Assembly (NCBI GenBank): GCA_047975215.1
Contig: JBKEDD010000005.1
Coordinates: 1 to 64,000 of the forward strand
DNA: 64,000 bases
Source of the DNA: JAGRMG01 sp047975215
GTDB taxonomy: Bacteria > Pseudomonadota > Alphaproteobacteria > Rhodobacterales > Rhodobacteraceae
Direction of reading: 5' to 3'
Shown here: piece after piece, positions 32,601-41,185 of the stretch
Layout: every line of letters begins with the position of its first letter
Position numbering within the stretch: the first letter of the stretch is position 1
Notes under the pieces: generated by a model
What the model was told of the DNA's origin: nothing
Databases searched by the model: none
The model's input: the letters and a program-made list of their open reading frames with translations, nothing else
Translations under genes and position numbers: made by a program

Positions 32601-33935
32601 TCAGGCGCTCAGATCGCGCGCAAGCGCGCGCTGGCGTTCCAGGACTCGCGGCAGATCAAGGGTGGTGATCCGGCCGTCATCGACGATCTGGCGGCCTTCG
32701 ACAAACAGGTGTTTCACCCGGGCCGGACCGGCAAGCAGCAAGGCGGCCGCGTCCCAGCTTCCGGCGGACTCCACGCCGGTCACGTCCCAAACCGCGATGT
32801 CGGCGCGCTGGCCCGGCTCGATCCGGCCGCAATCGGGGCGGCCCAGCACCTGCGCGCCGCCGCGCGTGGCGATCCATCACGCCTCGCGCGCACTCATCGC
32901 GTCGGCACCGTTCGCCACCCGTTGCAGCAACATCGCCTGACGCGCCTCGCCGACCAGGTTGCCGGCATCGTTGCTGGCCGAACCGTCGACCCCCAGACCG
33001 ACCGGCACACCCGCATCGCGCATTGCCCGAACCGGCGCGATGCCGCTGCCCAGCCGGCAGTTGGAACAGGGGCAATGCGCCACGCCGGTTTGCGTGCGCG
33101 CGAACAGCCCGATTTCGGAGGCATCGAGTTTCACGCAATGGGCATGCCAGACATCCGGGCCGGTCCAGCCGAGATCCTGCGCGTATTGCCCGGGCCGGCA
33201 GCCGAACGTCCCGAGCGAATAGGCGATATCCTCGTCATTCTCTGCCAGATGCGTGTGCAGCATCACGCCCTTGTCGCGGGCCAGCAGGGCCGCGTCGCGC
33301 ATCAGTTCGCGACTGACCGAAAAGGGTGAACAGGGGGCGATGCCGACCCGGCACATGGCCCCCTCCGAAGCATCGTGAAAGGCGTCGATGACCCGGATCG
33401 CATCGTTCAGGATGGCGTCTTCTGATTCCACCAGCGCATCGGGCGGGAGCCCGCCACCGGACTCCCCGATGCTCATCGCGCCGCGCGTGGGATGAAAGCG
33501 CATGCCGATCTCGGCCGCGGCGGCGATGGTATCGTCAAGCCGCGCGCCGTTCGGATAGAGATAAAGGTGATCCGATGTCAGGGTGCAGCCCGAAAGCGCC
33601 AGTTCCGCGAGCCCGGTCAGGGCCGAGACATGGATTTCCTCGGCCCCGAACCTCGCCCAGATCGGGTAAAGCGCCTGCAACCAACCAAACAGCAGCGCAT
33701 CCTGCGCGCCCGGCACGGCGCGCGTCAGCGACTGATAGAGATGATGATGCGTGTTCACGAGCCCCGGCGTGACGACGCAACCGGCGGCATTGACCGTGGC
33801 GCCGGTGGTCGCCAGCCCGGTGCCGATACCGGCGATGACGCCATCGCGGATCAGGATGTCGGCGCCCGATGGCTCGCGCCCGGCGTCGTCCATCGTCAGG
33901 ACGATATCGGCGTTTCTGATCAGGGTTTCGGGCAT
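32601..33935 (-). pseudogene. 8-oxoguanine deaminase, interrupted by an in-frame TGA
   Basis: The frame from ATG 33935 reads as a 445-codon amidohydrolase of the 8-oxoguanine deaminase / hydroxyatrazine hydrolase type: VTPGLVNTHHHLYQSLTR, ELALSGCTLTSDHLYLYPNGA, RFHPTRGAMSIG, HTHLAEN, WHAHCVKLDASEI and GVDGSASNDAGNL. At 32877-32879 a TGA interrupts MSAREA-stop-WIATRGGAQVLG, where relatives have a leucine-type residue. Beyond it 91 more codons continue in the same frame with a normal C-terminus (GRIEPGQRADIAVWDV). So only one codon is wrong and the split pieces are 352 and 91 aa. A real nonsense mutation, a base-calling error or readthrough are all possible. The gene is convergent with guaD. 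Confidence 0.8.
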
Positions 33936-33994
33936 CGTGCCCCCTTCTCGTACCGGCCCGGTCGGGCCGGATTGCGGCCGGGCTGCGGCCGGGC

Positions 33995-34819
33995 CTAGGG
34001 TAGGGCCACGCGCGACAGGATGGCAAGCGCCGCGGCGTGAAGATCGCGGTTTGCCGCCGCCAGCACCCGGCCGCCGCCCGCCGCCGGGCCGCCGCGCCAA
34101 TCGGTTACGATACCGCCGGCGGCAGCGATCACCGCCATCGGCGCCTGGATGTCGTAGGCGTTCAGCCCGGCCTCTATCACCAGGTCGATCTGGCCCGCCG
34201 CCAACAGGCCGTAGGCATAGCAGTCAAGACCATAGCGGGTCAGCCGGACCCGATCCGCCACCGCACGGAATCCGACCAGTTCGTCGGCGCTGCCGACTTC
34301 GGGGAAGGTGGAAAACAGGATCGCATCGGCCAGCCGCGCCGTCGCCCGCGTGGCCAGCGCAGAGGTGCCGAACGGGCCGCTGAGCGCCGCCACCCCCCGT
34401 GCGCCGACAAAGCGTTCGCCGGTATAGGGCTGGTCGATCACGCCCAGCAACGGGCCGTTTTCCCCGACCGTCCCATCCGAAAGCGCGATCAGCACACCCC
34501 AGGTGGGCGCGCCGGACAGGAACGCGCGGGTCCCGTCTATCGGATCCAGCACCCAGGTACGGCCGCTGGTTCCCGGCCGGGGTCCGAATTCCTCGCCCAG
34601 GATGGCATCGTCCGGGCGGTGTTCGGCCAACAGCGCCCGCATGGCCTGTTCGGCCGCGCGGTCGGCGACCGTGACCGGATCGAAGCTGGCCGCCGCGCCC
34701 ATGCCCGCCTTGTTTTCCGCGCCCAGACCGGGATGGCGAAACCAGGGCAGGATCGCCGCGCGGGCGGCATCGGCCAGAAGATGCGCGATATCGAGATCGC
34801 CAAGGGGATCGGGTGTCAT
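33995..34819 (-). CDS. hisN: Inositol-monophosphatase-family phosphatase, histidinol-phosphatase type
   Basis: 274 aa. Lithium-sensitive phosphatase motifs are present: DPVTVADRAAEQAMRALL (first metal site), ILGEEFGPRPG (Glu-Glu), WVLDPIDGTRAFLSGAPTWGVLIAL (the DPIDGT signature) and GLNAYDIQAPMAVIAAAGG (the W/Y-D motif). The RAFLSG-type extension after DPIDGT is characteristic of the HisN histidinol-phosphate phosphatases of actinobacteria and alphaproteobacteria. It would dephosphorylate histidinol phosphate in histidine synthesis; other his genes are not nearby, so a related sugar-phosphate phosphatase cannot be excluded. Confidence 0.87.
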   Translation of the reverse strand: MTPDPLGDLDIAHLLADAARAAILPWFRHPGLGAENKAGMGAAASFDPVTVADRAAEQAMRALLAEHRPDDAILGEEFGPRPGTSGRTWVLDPIDGTRAFLSGAPTWGVLIALSDGTVGENGPLLGVIDQPYTGERFVGARGVAALSGPFGTSALATRATARLADAILFSTFPEVGSADELVGFRAVADRVRLTRYGLDCYAYGLLAAGQIDLVIEAGLNAYDIQAPMAVIAAAGGIVTDWRGGPAAGGGRVLAAANRDLHAAALAILSRVALP

Positions 34820-34886
34820 GGCACAGGCATAGCCACCCCTTCCCCGTCAATGCAAGCGCGGCGTGAGGCCGGTTCGCGGCCCCGCT

Positions 34887-35258
34887 TCAGGCAACGTCGC
34901 TGAGTACCCGGGCCAGTTCGAACAGCCGCCGGCGCTGGTTTTCGGGGATGGCGTAGTAGGAGCGCACCAGGTCAAGCGCCTCCTTGTCGCCCAACAGATC
35001 GGCCGGCACGCTCGGTTTCGCGGAATCATCGGCCGGGGTCTCTTCAAGGCCCTCGAAAAAGAAACTTACCGGAACACCCAGCGTGTCCGCGATATCCCAA
35101 AGCCGCGAGGCGCTGACCCGGTTGGCACCGGTCTCGTATTTCTGGATCTGCTGAAATTTGATTCCGACCTTCTCGGCCAGTTGCTGCTGTGTCATTCCGA
35201 TCAGCCACCGGCGGTGACGCACGCGTTTTCCGACATGCACATCTACAGGATGGGTCAT
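34887..35258 (-). CDS. XRE-family HTH transcriptional regulator
   Basis: 123 aa from ATG 35258, preceded by GAGGAG. The HTH occupies about residues 10-65: VGKRVRHRRWLIGMTQQQLAEKVGIKFQQIQKYETGANRVSASRLWDIADTLGVPVSFFFEG. This is the Cro/CI fold with the FQQIQKYETGANR recognition helix shared by a large alphaproteobacterial group. The C-terminus (about 75-123) is acidic and helical (LDLVRSYYAIPENQRRRLFELARVL). It is a small DNA-binding repressor or activator of unknown target. It is divergent from the oxidoreductase gene at 35691 across a 432-base gap. Confidence 0.92.
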   Translation of the reverse strand: MTHPVDVHVGKRVRHRRWLIGMTQQQLAEKVGIKFQQIQKYETGANRVSASRLWDIADTLGVPVSFFFEGLEETPADDSAKPSVPADLLGDKEALDLVRSYYAIPENQRRRLFELARVLSDVA

Positions 35259-35690
35259 AAAAATCTCCTCTGTTGTACTGGTAAATGCGCGGATGCCCGC
35301 GGGCCCCGCCGTGGCGCACGATATTCGTGACGACACCTTTCCAACCGCAATTCCGACCACGCCGTCCGACCCCCCCGGTCGTGCAGGCACTCTGCCCGAC
35401 GGCACCACCGACGGGAGTTTACGACCTTTTCAGTTGAATTCAAGCTGGTTGTTTCCCCCATGCTTTACAATATGTTACGGTTGTGCCTCCGCGCCCGGAT
35501 ATCGAGTCGCGCCGAATCATGCCGAAGAAATGTCTGTTATTCGTATCCAATTGATACCATTGCCGAACTTGCGCCGCGGGCAGCACCGCCCGATCGGCTT
35601 TCGGGTACTGTCGCACCGTCCCCGGACGATCCGTGTTTCGACAGGGAGGCGAAACGCGGTATAGCGCGCGGGAATCAAGGGAAGGGCAAG
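35259..35690. other. Intergenic region between the XRE gene and the quinone oxidoreductase
   Basis: No gene is supported. The central part (about 35420-35480) is clearly AT-richer than the surroundings, with TTGAATTCAA (35434-35443) as a 10-bp perfect palindrome and a -10-like TACAAT at 35466-35471, so promoters for one or both divergent genes probably lie here. No convincing -35/-10 pair could be assigned. Confidence 0.35.
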
Positions 35691-36647
35691 ATGCGAGCGA
35701 TACGGATAGCGGCCAGCGGGGCCGGGGCAGTGCTGGCCGATATCCCGGCACCCGAACCCGGCCCCGGACAAATACGCGTGACGGTTCGCGCCTGCGGGCT
35801 GAACTTTGCCGACCTGCTCATGCAGAAGGGCAGCTATCAGGATACGCCGCCCGCCCCCTTCACGCCGGGGATGGAGGTCGCCGGAATCGTCGACGCATTG
35901 GGCCCGGATGTCGCGGGCCCGCCGGTGGGAACGCGCGTGGCGGTTCATGCGGGCCATGGCGGGCTGGCCGAGCGGGCGGTGTTCGACGCCGCGCGCGCCG
36001 TCGCGATTCCCGGCACGATGCCGTTCGAACACGCCGCCGCCTTTCCCATCGCCTATGGCACCAGCCATGTCGCGCTGCATCACCGCGCCCGCCTGCAACC
36101 GGGTGAGACCCTGCTGGTGACGGGTGCGGCGGGCGGAGTCGGGCTGACGGCGGTCGAGATCGGCAAGCTGATGGGCGCCAGGGTGATCGCGCAGGCGCGC
36201 GGGCCGGACAAGCTGCGCATCGCACGCGCCGCCGGGGCCGACCACCTGGTCGACGCCGGCGAGGATCTGCGCGCCCGGGTGCTGGAACTGGGCGGCGCCG
36301 ATATCGTCTATGACGCCGTTGGCGGCGACACGTTCAAGGCCGCGATGCGCGCCTGCAACCCCGAGGCGCGGCTGCTGCCCATCGGCTTTGCCAGCGGCGA
36401 TGTGCCCCAAATTCCCGCCAATCACCTTCTGGTCAAGAATCTGGATGTCATCGGCTTTTATATCGGCGGGTATCTGCGGTTCCGTCCCGAAGTGGTGGCG
36501 GACAGCCTGCGCACGCTGTTCGGCTGGTACGGCGAAGGCCGCCTGAACCCGCATATCAGCCATGTCCTGCCGCTGGAGCGCGCAGCCGAGGGGATGGAAC
36601 TGCTGCGGACCCGCAAGTCCACCGGCAAGGTCGTGATCGTGCCCTGA
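35691..36647 (+). CDS. NADPH:quinone oxidoreductase / zinc-type alcohol dehydrogenase-like protein
   Basis: 318 aa from ATG 35691, with GAAGGG just upstream. It has the MDR fold: N-terminal catalytic domain (RVTVRACGLNFADLLMQKGSYQ, then PFTPGMEVAGIV) without the zinc-ligand cysteines, and a Rossmann domain with LLVTGAAGGVGLTAVEIGKLMGARVIA (GxGxxG-like AAGGVG). The NFADLL pattern marks the QOR/zeta-crystallin branch, which reduces quinones or enoyl compounds with NADPH. It is transcribed toward the LysR gene, with which it is convergent. Confidence 0.88.
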   Translation: MRAIRIAASGAGAVLADIPAPEPGPGQIRVTVRACGLNFADLLMQKGSYQDTPPAPFTPGMEVAGIVDALGPDVAGPPVGTRVAVHAGHGGLAERAVFDAARAVAIPGTMPFEHAAAFPIAYGTSHVALHHRARLQPGETLLVTGAAGGVGLTAVEIGKLMGARVIAQARGPDKLRIARAAGADHLVDAGEDLRARVLELGGADIVYDAVGGDTFKAAMRACNPEARLLPIGFASGDVPQIPANHLLVKNLDVIGFYIGGYLRFRPEVVADSLRTLFGWYGEGRLNPHISHVLPLERAAEGMELLRTRKSTGKVVIVP

Positions 36648-36669
36648 TCCGGGCGGCACGGCCGGGGCT

Positions 36670-37545
36670 TCAGCCAACCGCGCGGATCGGCGCCACCAGC
36701 GGGCCGCAAAAGTTCTTGCGCAGCAGATCCGCAAGTTCTTCGGCGATGGGATCGCCGCTGCCCGCCCCATAGAGGTTGATCTTCTGGGCCGGCAGATCGG
36801 GCAGCGCGCCGCCATGCTCGATGCGCGTGAGGTGCGACGGCTCGGTTCCTTCCAGCACCGCGCTGACCGCCAGATCGGCACTCACCGTCGCCTCGATGGT
36901 GCGGTCGCTGTCGGAGTCCACCGCCATTTCCCAGTCGATGCCGGCGGCGTCCAGTGCCGCGATGGCCTTGGGCCGGAACAGGCAGCGCCGCCCGAAGGCC
37001 AGCCGCAGCGGCCGCTGCCGCCAGACCGAGCCTCCCGGCGCCCCGATCCAGCGCAACGGCAGTTCGGCCAGGGTCTCGCACTCGCTGCCGCCGGTCGATT
37101 CGGTGGTCAGCATCAGATCGCATTCGCCGCGGCCGAACATCTCTTTCAGGCGCGTCGTGTAGGATGTGACCAGTTGCACCCTGACCCGCGGGAAGGCGGC
37201 GTTGCAGCGTTGCAGGACGCGCGGAATCACCGGATAGACGATGTCGCGCGGCACGCCCAGCGTGATCTCGCCCTCGAACGCCTGATCGGTCAGCCGCCCT
37301 ATCGCCTCGTCGTTCAGCGCCACCATGCGCCGGGCATAGCCCATGAGCTGTTCGCCCGAAGCCGTCAGCGCGATGCCCCGGCCGGCCCGGTCCAGCAGGT
37401 TCAGCCCAAGGGTTTCTTCCAGCCGCTTGATCTGCATCGACACCGCCGATTGCGTCAGGTGCAGGAACCCGGCGGCGCGGGTGACGCCGCCACTGTCGGC
37501 CACGGCGACGAAGGACCTGAGCGTCGTGATGTCGAGATTTCGCAT
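36670..37545 (-). CDS. LysR-family transcriptional regulator
   Basis: 291 aa. The N-terminal winged HTH is clear: LDITTLRSFVAVADSGGVTRAAGFLHLTQSAVSMQIKRLEETLGLNLLDR. The effector domain follows (GEITLGVPRDIVYPVIPRVLQRCNAAFPRVRVQLV). The start MRNLDITTL at 37545 is chosen because it matches the family; a MIHQGSLS extension from 37569 is possible. It is divergent from the DUF1127 gene across 125 bases. The same LysR/DUF1127 pairing is frequent in Rhodobacterales, so control of the small neighbour is plausible. Effector unknown. Confidence 0.93.
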   Translation of the reverse strand: MRNLDITTLRSFVAVADSGGVTRAAGFLHLTQSAVSMQIKRLEETLGLNLLDRAGRGIALTASGEQLMGYARRMVALNDEAIGRLTDQAFEGEITLGVPRDIVYPVIPRVLQRCNAAFPRVRVQLVTSYTTRLKEMFGRGECDLMLTTESTGGSECETLAELPLRWIGAPGGSVWRQRPLRLAFGRRCLFRPKAIAALDAAGIDWEMAVDSDSDRTIEATVSADLAVSAVLEGTEPSHLTRIEHGGALPDLPAQKINLYGAGSGDPIAEELADLLRKNFCGPLVAPIRAVG

Positions 37546-37670
37546 TGATAACGATCCCTGATGAATCAAATCAAAAACATTCGTTTTTCAAATGAACCAT
37601 ACTCCTCCATATAGATCAAGAAAGTTGATACACCGCCCCGAAAAATCACGGATTCGGAAAGGACAATGCC

Positions 37671-37880
37671 ATGACCCCGATCACCGCCCGCCGCTCGCCC
37701 CGCCCCGCACTGTTTCCGCTGTGGTCCGGCCTGAAGACCCTGCATGCCGTCTGGCGCCAGCGCCAGAGCCTGCGCAACCTGGACGACCGCGCACTTGCCG
37801 ATATCGGCGTGACACGCGCCGAGGCCATGGCCGAAGCCACCCGGCCACTCTGGGACGCGCCGCAAACCTGGTGCAGCTGA
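37671..37880 (+). CDS. DUF1127 small protein
   Basis: 69 aa. The DUF1127 (YjiS-like) core is at about residues 25-58: WRQRQSLRNLDDRALADIGVTRAEAMAEA, with the L-x-x-L-x-D-x-x-L-x-D-I-G pattern. Proteins of this kind in alphaproteobacteria bind RNA and affect small-RNA turnover and phosphate or stress responses. The gene is monocistronic: its own ribosome site (GGAAAGGA) is upstream and a strong terminator (37911-37943) follows. It faces away from the LysR gene. Confidence 0.9.
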   Translation: MTPITARRSPRPALFPLWSGLKTLHAVWRQRQSLRNLDDRALADIGVTRAEAMAEATRPLWDAPQTWCS

Positions 37881-37910
37881 GCGCAACCAGCCCGGTTTCC
37901 TACGCTCGTT

Positions 37911-37943
37911 GGCAGGCCGCCCCGCAGGCGGCCGCCTTTTTTT
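37911..37943 (+). terminator. Intrinsic terminator of the DUF1127 gene
   Basis: GGC, bulged A, GGCCGCC (37915-37921), loop CCGCA, GGCGGCC (37927-37933), GCC, then seven T residues (37937-37943). A 10-bp GC stem followed at once by a T-run is a textbook rho-independent terminator. Its T-run runs into the tandem repeats at 37939-37982. Confidence 0.9.
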
Positions 37944-37982
37944 GTTCCGTGCACGGTTTGTTTTTGTTCCGCGCACGATTTG
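37939..37982. repeat. Two adjacent 22-bp direct repeats upstream of the Bax-inhibitor-1 gene
   Basis: 37939-37960 and 37961-37982 are head-to-tail copies of TTTTTGTTCCGYGCACGRTTTG (spelled as TTTTTGTTCC then the GTGCAC/GCGCAC core), identical at 20 of 22 positions. Each has a short GTGCAC-type palindrome. They end 101 bases before the ATG at 38084, a good position for a pair of regulator sites. Confidence 0.7.
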
Positions 37983-38083
37983 CCGCGTGAACAACTTGAA
38001 AAACCGGGCATAGTCTCCGATATTTCAGACATGAAGCCGCCGGTCAGTTCTGGCGGCCTGAAAGGTTTGAATGGAGACCATGA

Positions 38084-38833
38084 ATGGCTGAATTCGACAC
38101 GAGCCGGATGACGAGCCGCACGGCCGCCGGCACAAGGACCGCACAGATCGACGAAGGTCTGCGCGCCCATATGAACAAGGTTTACGGCACCATGTCGGTA
38201 GGCATGCTGCTGACGTTCCTCGTGGCCTGGGCGGTGGGGTCAAGCCCGGCGCTGCTGGCCGTATTTCGCGACCCGGCGACGTTGCAGCCCAATATCCTGG
38301 GCTGGATCGTCATGTTCGCCCCGCTGATCATGGTGTTCGCGTTTTCCGCCGCGATCAACAAGCTGTCTGCGGCCGGCGCACAACTGTTCTTCTATGCCTT
38401 CGCCGCGGTGATGGGGCTTTCGCTCAGCTGGATTTTCGTGGCCTTCACCGGGTTTTCCATCGCACAGGTGTTCCTGGTGACCTCGATTTCCTTCGCCGGC
38501 CTGTCGCTGTGGGGCTATACCACCAAGAAGGACATCTCGGGCTGGGGGTCGTTCCTGATCATGGGCGTGATCGGGCTTATCGTTGCCTCGATCGTCAACA
38601 TCTTCCTCGGCTCGCCCGCGATCATGTTCGCGATATCGGTCCTCGGGGTGCTGATCTTTGCCGGGCTGACCGCCTACGACACGCAGAGCATCAAGAACGA
38701 ATATCTCCAGCACGCCCATCACGGCGACAGCGAATGGCTGGGCAAGTCCGCGATCATGGGCGCGCTGCGTCTCTATCTGGACTTCATCAACATGTTCATG
38801 TTCCTGCTGCAACTTTTCGGCAGCCGCGAATAG
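38084..38833 (+). CDS. Bax inhibitor-1/YccA-family membrane protein
   Basis: 249 aa with seven membrane helices after a polar N-terminus of about 30 residues (TAQIDEGLRAHMNKVYGTMSVGMLLTF). Family marks include GWIVMFAPLIMVFAF, QLFFYAFAAVMGLSLSWIFV, and the C-terminal VLIFAGLTAYDTQSIKNEYLQ, which contains the conserved Asp of the pH-sensing calcium-leak site, and LDFINMFMFLLQLFG. Homologues are inner-membrane proteins linked to FtsH and stress responses; bacterial BsYetJ is a pH-dependent calcium channel. A terminator (38856-38887) follows. The 22-bp tandem repeats upstream suggest regulation. Confidence 0.94.
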   Translation: MAEFDTSRMTSRTAAGTRTAQIDEGLRAHMNKVYGTMSVGMLLTFLVAWAVGSSPALLAVFRDPATLQPNILGWIVMFAPLIMVFAFSAAINKLSAAGAQLFFYAFAAVMGLSLSWIFVAFTGFSIAQVFLVTSISFAGLSLWGYTTKKDISGWGSFLIMGVIGLIVASIVNIFLGSPAIMFAISVLGVLIFAGLTAYDTQSIKNEYLQHAHHGDSEWLGKSAIMGALRLYLDFINMFMFLLQLFGSRE

Positions 38834-38855
38834 CCCCGCCATCGGCGCGATCTTC

Positions 38856-38887
38856 AAAGGGCCGGTCCATGCGACCGGCCCTTTTTT
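38856..38887 (+). terminator. Intrinsic terminator after the Bax-inhibitor-1 gene
   Basis: AAAGGGCCGGTC (38856-38867), loop CATGC, GACCGGCCCTTT (38873-38884), followed by TTT. This is a perfect 12-bp stem with a U-run. Confidence 0.95.
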
Positions 38888-39133
38888 CGTCTCTGGCCAT
38901 CGCGCACCTGGCGACGTTGCGGCATCCCCGTCCGCGGGCCGGGCCAAGGTACTGGACTTTGCCCCGCATTCCCCGGTTAACCTTGCCCGATACGCCATGC
39001 GCAGAACGGCACGGGAAGGACGGCCCGATGCAATCGGGCCGTGGCATCGCCGGTGGCGGCTCCGGTCCGCCCGAACGCGCCCGGACCGGCAGGCACCCGA
39101 ACGAAGAACCGCAACACACAAGGAGTCCCAGAG

Positions 39134-40759
39134 ATGCTCGGCTCAATGATGACGAAACCGCTGCTGATCAGCGACCTGATCCGCCACGCCGCCAAGTACC
39201 ACGCCGACACCGAAATCGTGTCACGCGAAACCGATGGCACAATGCACACGACCACCTGGTCGGACGTCGAGACCCAGGCGCGCCGCCTGGCGGCGGCGCT
39301 GGGCAAGATGGGGCTCAAGACCGGTGACCGGGTCGCCACCATCGCCTGGAACAACCACCGCCACCTCAAGATCTGGTTCGCGGTATCGGGCGGCGGCATG
39401 GTCTGTCACACGCTGAACCCGCGGCTGTTTCCCGAACAGCTTGTCTTCATCGTCAACGATGCCGAGGATCGGGTGATCCTGTTCGACAAGACTTTCCTTC
39501 CGCTGATCGCCGGCACCCGCGAACATCTGAAAACGGTCGAGCATTTCATCTGCATGGGGGCGCACGATTCCGAAGTGGCGGCGGCGCTGCCCGGCGTGAT
39601 CTTCTTTGACGATCTGGTCGGCGGCCAGACCGATTACCAATGGCCCGAACTGGACGAGAACACCCCCTGTTCGCTGTGCTATACCTCGGGCACGACCGGC
39701 AACCCCAAGGGCGTGCTCTACTCCAACCGTTCGACCATGCTGCATACGCTGGCGATCTCGCTGCCCGACGCGCTGAATCTGTCGGCGCGCGAGGTGGTGC
39801 TTCCGGTGGTGCCGATGTTTCACGCAAACGCCTGGGGCATCCCATATGCCGCGGCGATGACCGGCTCCAAGCTGGTGATGCCGGGGCCGGGGCTGGACGG
39901 CGACAGCCTGGTCGGGCTGATCGACGACCACCAGGTTTCGCTGGCGCTGGGCGTGCCGACGATCTGGCAGATGCTGCTGACCTCGGCGGCCAGGTCCGGT
40001 TCGAGGCTGGAAAGCCTGAAACGCAACGTGATCGGCGGCTCGGCGGCCGCGCCCTCGATGATCGCCACGTTCCGCGACAAGTACGATTGCGAAACCATCC
40101 ATGCCTGGGGCATGACCGAAACCAGCCCGCTGGGCAGCGCCAACCAGATCAAGGCCAAGCATAAGGGTCTCGACGCTGACGCCATGGCGGCGCTGCGGCT
40201 GGGCCAGGGCCGGCCGCCATTCGGAATCGAACTGCGCATCGTCGACGAAAACGGCGCGCCGCTGCCCGAGGACGGCCAGACCCAGGGCGCGTTGCAGGCG
40301 CGCGGCCACTGGGTCGTCAACACCTATTTCGGCAAGCACGAAAGCACCCTGACCGATGACGGCTGGTTCGATACCGGCGACGTGTCCACCATCGACGCCG
40401 ACGGCTACATGGTGATCCGCGACCGCACCAAGGATATCATAAAGTCCGGGGGCGAGTGGATTTCCTCGGTCGATCTGGAGAATATCGCGGTGGCCCATCC
40501 CGGCATCGCCATGGCCGCGGCCATTGGCGCGCGCCATCCGAAATGGGACGAACGCCCGATCATCGTCGCGGTCAAGGCCGACGGCGCGGACCCGACCGAA
40601 GCCGAGGTGCTGGCGATGTTCGCCGACAAGGTAGCGAAGTGGCAGATCCCCGATGCAGTGGTCTTTGCCGACGCCATCCCGCTGAACGGCACCGGCAAGA
40701 TGCTCAAGAACAGGTTGCGCGAGAAATACGGCGAGATCCTGATCGAGCGCGGGGCGTGA
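39134..40759 (+). CDS. Long-chain acyl-CoA synthetase (AMP-binding, fatty-acid type)
   Basis: 541 aa. The start MLGSMMTKPLLISDLIRHAAKYHAD follows an AAGGAG site. The adenylation motifs are YTSGTTGNPKGVLYS (P-loop, about residues 180-194), WGMTETSPLGS, the YFGKHESTLTDDGWFDTGDV region with its aspartate, the DRTKDIIKSGGEW hinge and a C-terminal NGTGKMLKNRLREKY with the catalytic Lys. The RLFPEQLVFIVNDAED part is typical of medium/long-chain fatty acyl-CoA ligases. It activates fatty acids to acyl-CoA. It is convergent with rpmG across a hairpin. A second adenylate-forming enzyme follows at 41186. Confidence 0.93.
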   Translation: MLGSMMTKPLLISDLIRHAAKYHADTEIVSRETDGTMHTTTWSDVETQARRLAAALGKMGLKTGDRVATIAWNNHRHLKIWFAVSGGGMVCHTLNPRLFPEQLVFIVNDAEDRVILFDKTFLPLIAGTREHLKTVEHFICMGAHDSEVAAALPGVIFFDDLVGGQTDYQWPELDENTPCSLCYTSGTTGNPKGVLYSNRSTMLHTLAISLPDALNLSAREVVLPVVPMFHANAWGIPYAAAMTGSKLVMPGPGLDGDSLVGLIDDHQVSLALGVPTIWQMLLTSAARSGSRLESLKRNVIGGSAAAPSMIATFRDKYDCETIHAWGMTETSPLGSANQIKAKHKGLDADAMAALRLGQGRPPFGIELRIVDENGAPLPEDGQTQGALQARGHWVVNTYFGKHESTLTDDGWFDTGDVSTIDADGYMVIRDRTKDIIKSGGEWISSVDLENIAVAHPGIAMAAAIGARHPKWDERPIIVAVKADGADPTEAEVLAMFADKVAKWQIPDAVVFADAIPLNGTGKMLKNRLREKYGEILIERGA

Positions 40760-40766
40760 GGCGCGC

Positions 40767-40797
40767 GGGCCGGGGGCGAAGGTTTCGCCCTCGGCCC
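40767..40797. terminator. Hairpin between the acyl-CoA ligase and rpmG
   Basis: GGGCCG, G, GGGCGAA (40767-40780), loop GGT, TTCGCCC, T, CGGCCC (40784-40797): a 14-bp hairpin with one G-T pair. A second small stem, AGGGCC/GGCCCT at 40802-40817, lies next to rpmG. Neither has a long T-run, so both could act as bidirectional terminators or 3' protectors for the two convergent genes. Confidence 0.6.
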
Positions 40798-40819
40798 CGT
40801 GAGGGCCGGAGGGCCCTAA

Positions 40820-40987
40820 TTACTTGATCTTGCCTTCCTTGTATTCGACATGCTTGCGCACGACGGGGTCGTATTTGCGCACCGTCATCTTTTCGGTCAT
40901 GGTCCGGGCGTTTTTCTTGGTCACATAGAAATGTCCCGTGCCCGCGGTCGAATTCAGGCGGATCTTGATGGTGGTCGGCTTCGCCAT
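40820..40987 (-). CDS. rpmG: Ribosomal protein bL33
   Basis: 55 aa, full length. The sequence MAKPTTIKIRLNSTAGTGHFY, VTKKNARTMTEKMTVRKYDP and VVRKHVEYKEGKIK is the non-zinc form of bL33 (the usual Cys pairs are absent, as common in alphaproteobacteria). It is part of the 50S subunit near the E site. It is convergent with the fatty acyl-CoA ligase and divergent from the gene at 41186. Confidence 0.97.
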   Translation of the reverse strand: MAKPTTIKIRLNSTAGTGHFYVTKKNARTMTEKMTVRKYDPVVRKHVEYKEGKIK

Positions 40988-41185
40988 GATGGGTCTCCTG
41001 CACCGGGCGCAGCGCGGCCCGTCGATATCTCGTGAAGCCCGCCTTTTACGCGCTTGACGGCCCGAGTCAACCGGCATTCGCCGCAGCCCTGCGCCGTGAT
41101 TGCCGACCCCGCATCGTGCTTGCACCGGGATGCGGCATTGCTAACCTGTGCCCGCCCACCCAACCGCACGCAGGAGGTTCCCGGC

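Noticed and set aside
32877..32879. TGA as selenocysteine codon in the 8-oxoguanine deaminase
   Set aside because: The position is not a cysteine or metal-ligand site in the family and no SECIS-like hairpin is evident just after it; a nonsense mutation or error fits better.
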